Part shown: in pieces, positions 14,920 to 16,039 of the stretch
Layout of the letters: the number at the start of each line of letters is the position of its first letter
Numbering within the stretch: the stretch's first letter is position 1
Assembly: GCA_016839845.1 (NCBI GenBank)
Contig: JAEOTL010000101.1
Location: forward strand, 1-16,039
Source: Promethearchaeota archaeon
GTDB taxonomy: Archaea; Asgardarchaeota; Lokiarchaeia; Sigynarchaeales; SOKP01
Direction of reading: 5' to 3'
Length of the DNA: 16,039 nt
Translations under genes and position numbers: made by a program
Notes under the pieces: generated by a model
The model's input: the letters and a program-made list of their open reading frames with translations, nothing else
What the model was told of the DNA's origin: nothing
Database searches by the model: none

Positions 14920-15909
14920 ATGAAAGTATTGGTTGTACGTCCCTCTTTATCGGACTGGATAGCAAGACAAAAAGATTTGTTACCAGATGATGTTGAGTTA
15001 ATTACCCCAGAAAAAGGAACTGAAGAGGAATTAGTACAACTCGCTCGAGATGCCGATATTATTGTGTGTACTCGTTTATCCCACGTTGTTGTGGAGAACG
15101 CCAAAAATTTAAAACTTATTCAGAAAACTGGAGCGGGTGTAGATGCACTACCCTTTGACGCAATTGGTGATAATGTTTTTGTAGCAAACACATCTGGGGC
15201 AAATCCTGTGCCTCTTGCTGAAGGAGCAATAAGTTTGCTTCTGGCATTGGCTAGGCGAGTTGTTCAGCGTAACAAATCATTCCCCAATATTGAACGTCAT
15301 CGAGGTACCGAATTACGAGGGAAAAAGGTAGGTATAATAGGATTAGGACATATTGGTATCGAAATTGCAAAGCGATTACAAGCATTCGAAATGAAAATAT
15401 TAGCTCTAAAAAGGCGCAAATCAGAGGATTTAAGAAAAAGCATGAACCTCGAATTTATAGGGGGGCCTGAAGACCTCGATTATATCCTTTCTGAATCTGA
15501 TTTTGTTGTTGTAATCGTTCCACTTACTCCCGCAACACGAGGGATGATTGGAGAACGTGAGATAGGATTAATGAAACCAACAGCATATCTGATTAATGTT
15601 GCAAGAGCCGCGATTATTGAAGAAGAAGCGTTGTATTTAGCCCTTAAAGAAGATAAAATAGCAGGAGCAGCCCTTGATGTATGGTGGATCCCCCATTGGT
15701 GGGATCCTTCATGGAAGCCTGAATTAGATAAACCCTCAAGGTATCCTTTTTGGGAGTTGCCCAATGTAATTGCAACATCCCACAATATCGGGTATGCCGA
15801 TTTTACTAAATATTCTGAAAAAGTTGTTAGGATTATCGCTGAGAATATTGCGAATATAGCTAATGGAAAGCCTCCTATAAATCAGGTCGATAAAGAAAAC
15901 CAATATTGA
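14920..15909 (+). CDS. D-2-hydroxyacid dehydrogenase (phosphoglycerate dehydrogenase-like)
   Basis: A 329-aa NAD-dependent oxidoreductase that interconverts 2-hydroxy and 2-keto acids. The N-terminal catalytic domain carries TGAGVDALP (70-78). The nucleotide-binding domain has GLGHIG (141-146). After the second strand the sequence is LALKRRKS with no aspartate, so NADP use is possible. Arg229 (INVARA) and His288 (SHNIG) are the substrate arginine and catalytic histidine. The third member of the catalytic set, normally Glu in a DVF-x-E-E-P segment 29 residues after the arginine, is not there: the segment reads DVWWIPHWWDPSWKPELDKP. The following PSRYPFWELPNV is, to my recollection, seen in a distinct subgroup of the family. 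Asp262 or Glu268 might substitute. The gene has its own promoter-like region after metG. The natural substrate is unknown. Confidence 0.92.
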   Translation: MKVLVVRPSLSDWIARQKDLLPDDVELITPEKGTEEELVQLARDADIIVCTRLSHVVVENAKNLKLIQKTGAGVDALPFDAIGDNVFVANTSGANPVPLAEGAISLLLALARRVVQRNKSFPNIERHRGTELRGKKVGIIGLGHIGIEIAKRLQAFEMKILALKRRKSEDLRKSMNLEFIGGPEDLDYILSESDFVVVIVPLTPATRGMIGEREIGLMKPTAYLINVARAAIIEEEALYLALKEDKIAGAALDVWWIPHWWDPSWKPELDKPSRYPFWELPNVIATSHNIGYADFTKYSEKVVRIIAENIANIANGKPPINQVDKENQY

Positions 15910-15948
15910 TAAGAGTAATTAGAACTTTTTCATCCAGATTTATAGAAT

Positions 15949-16006
15949 TTCTCGATAAACATTAAAGTAATATCAAATTTTTGTGTAATTAATAATTTAT
16001 CGAGAA
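15949..16006. promoter_or_regulatory. 11-base inverted repeat enclosing repeat copy B
   Basis: TTCTCGATAAA (15949-15959) and TTTATCGAGAA (15996-16006) are perfect inverted repeats 36 bases apart. Between them lies almost all of repeat copy B. The right arm ends 12 bases before the ATG at 16019, so it may be an operator pair that loops the promoter, or a terminator stem of the upstream transcript. Copy A has no such arms. Confidence 0.55.
15963..15998 (+). repeat. 36-base direct repeat, copy B, upstream of the last gene
   Basis: Matches copy A at 14855-14890 in 35 of 36 bases. It ends 20 bases before the ATG at 16019. Its final TTAATAATTTAT stretch lies where a TATA box would be expected. Confidence 0.85.
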
Positions 16007-16018
16007 TGAATTAAGATT

Positions 16019-16039
16019 ATGAGTAAAAATAATATCGAA
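16019..16039 (+). CDS. Start of a further gene, cut by window edge
   Basis: An ATG followed by six sense codons (MSKNNIE) reaches the end of the window. It has a promoter-like repeat upstream matching that of the previous gene, on the same strand and at similar spacing. The protein cannot be identified from seven residues, and they do not resemble the start of the hydroxyacid dehydrogenase. Confidence 0.45.

Noticed and set aside
1..16039. CRISPR array or insertion sequence
   Set aside because: The only repeats found are two-copy pairs without regular spacers, and no transposase or integrase is encoded.

Overview
The window is AT-rich (about one third G+C by eye). Its genes mostly lack Shine-Dalgarno sites and instead have TATA-like boxes about 20-35 bases before the start codon, as expected of archaeal, often leaderless, transcription. 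The gene content is anaerobic acyl-CoA and iron-sulfur metabolism: FATP-type acyl-CoA ligases, thiolase, dehydrogenases, a glycyl-radical activase and a cytosolic sulfatase. Together these suggest an anaerobic archaeon, plausibly an Asgard (Lokiarchaeia-like) lineage. That is an inference, because there is no rRNA or clear archaeal marker here, and the methionyl-tRNA synthetase is of bacterial type.

Region 1 (1-3545, + strand): the end of a thiolase, a C-terminal fragment of an ADP-ribosylglycohydrolase, a zinc alcohol dehydrogenase and a short-chain dehydrogenase. Just after the alcohol dehydrogenase stop lies a second, diverged copy of the last 26 codons of the ADP-ribosylglycohydrolase. 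The dehydrogenase is therefore bracketed by pieces of two paralogous glycohydrolase genes, a clear rearrangement scar.

Region 2 (3562-10850, - strand): in transcription order, a FATP-type acyl-CoA ligase (590 aa), a second ligase carrying an N-terminal winged-helix domain (726 aa), a winged-helix/ferredoxin fusion protein, an orphan glycyl-radical-enzyme activase, and a metallo-beta-lactamase-fold hydrolase. Gaps are 68-106 bases and contain promoter-like boxes, palindromes or T-tracts, so these may be separate transcripts. The activase is markedly richer in G+C than its neighbours and looks acquired.

Region 3 (10955-16039, + strand): a cytosolic type I sulfatase divergent from the 590-aa ligase, a bacterial-type methionyl-tRNA synthetase, a D-2-hydroxyacid dehydrogenase, and the first seven codons of another gene. 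The last two genes share a 36-base repeat just upstream of their starts.

How it may work together (inference): the ligases activate carboxylic acids to acyl-CoA, and the thiolase and dehydrogenases act on acyl-CoA, alcohol and hydroxy intermediates, with low-potential electrons handled by the iron-sulfur protein. The most unusual feature is that two neighbouring genes, one enzyme and one redox protein, each carry a winged-helix domain, while good palindromes sit on promoter elements in the same cluster. This raises the possibility of enzyme-linked transcriptional control.
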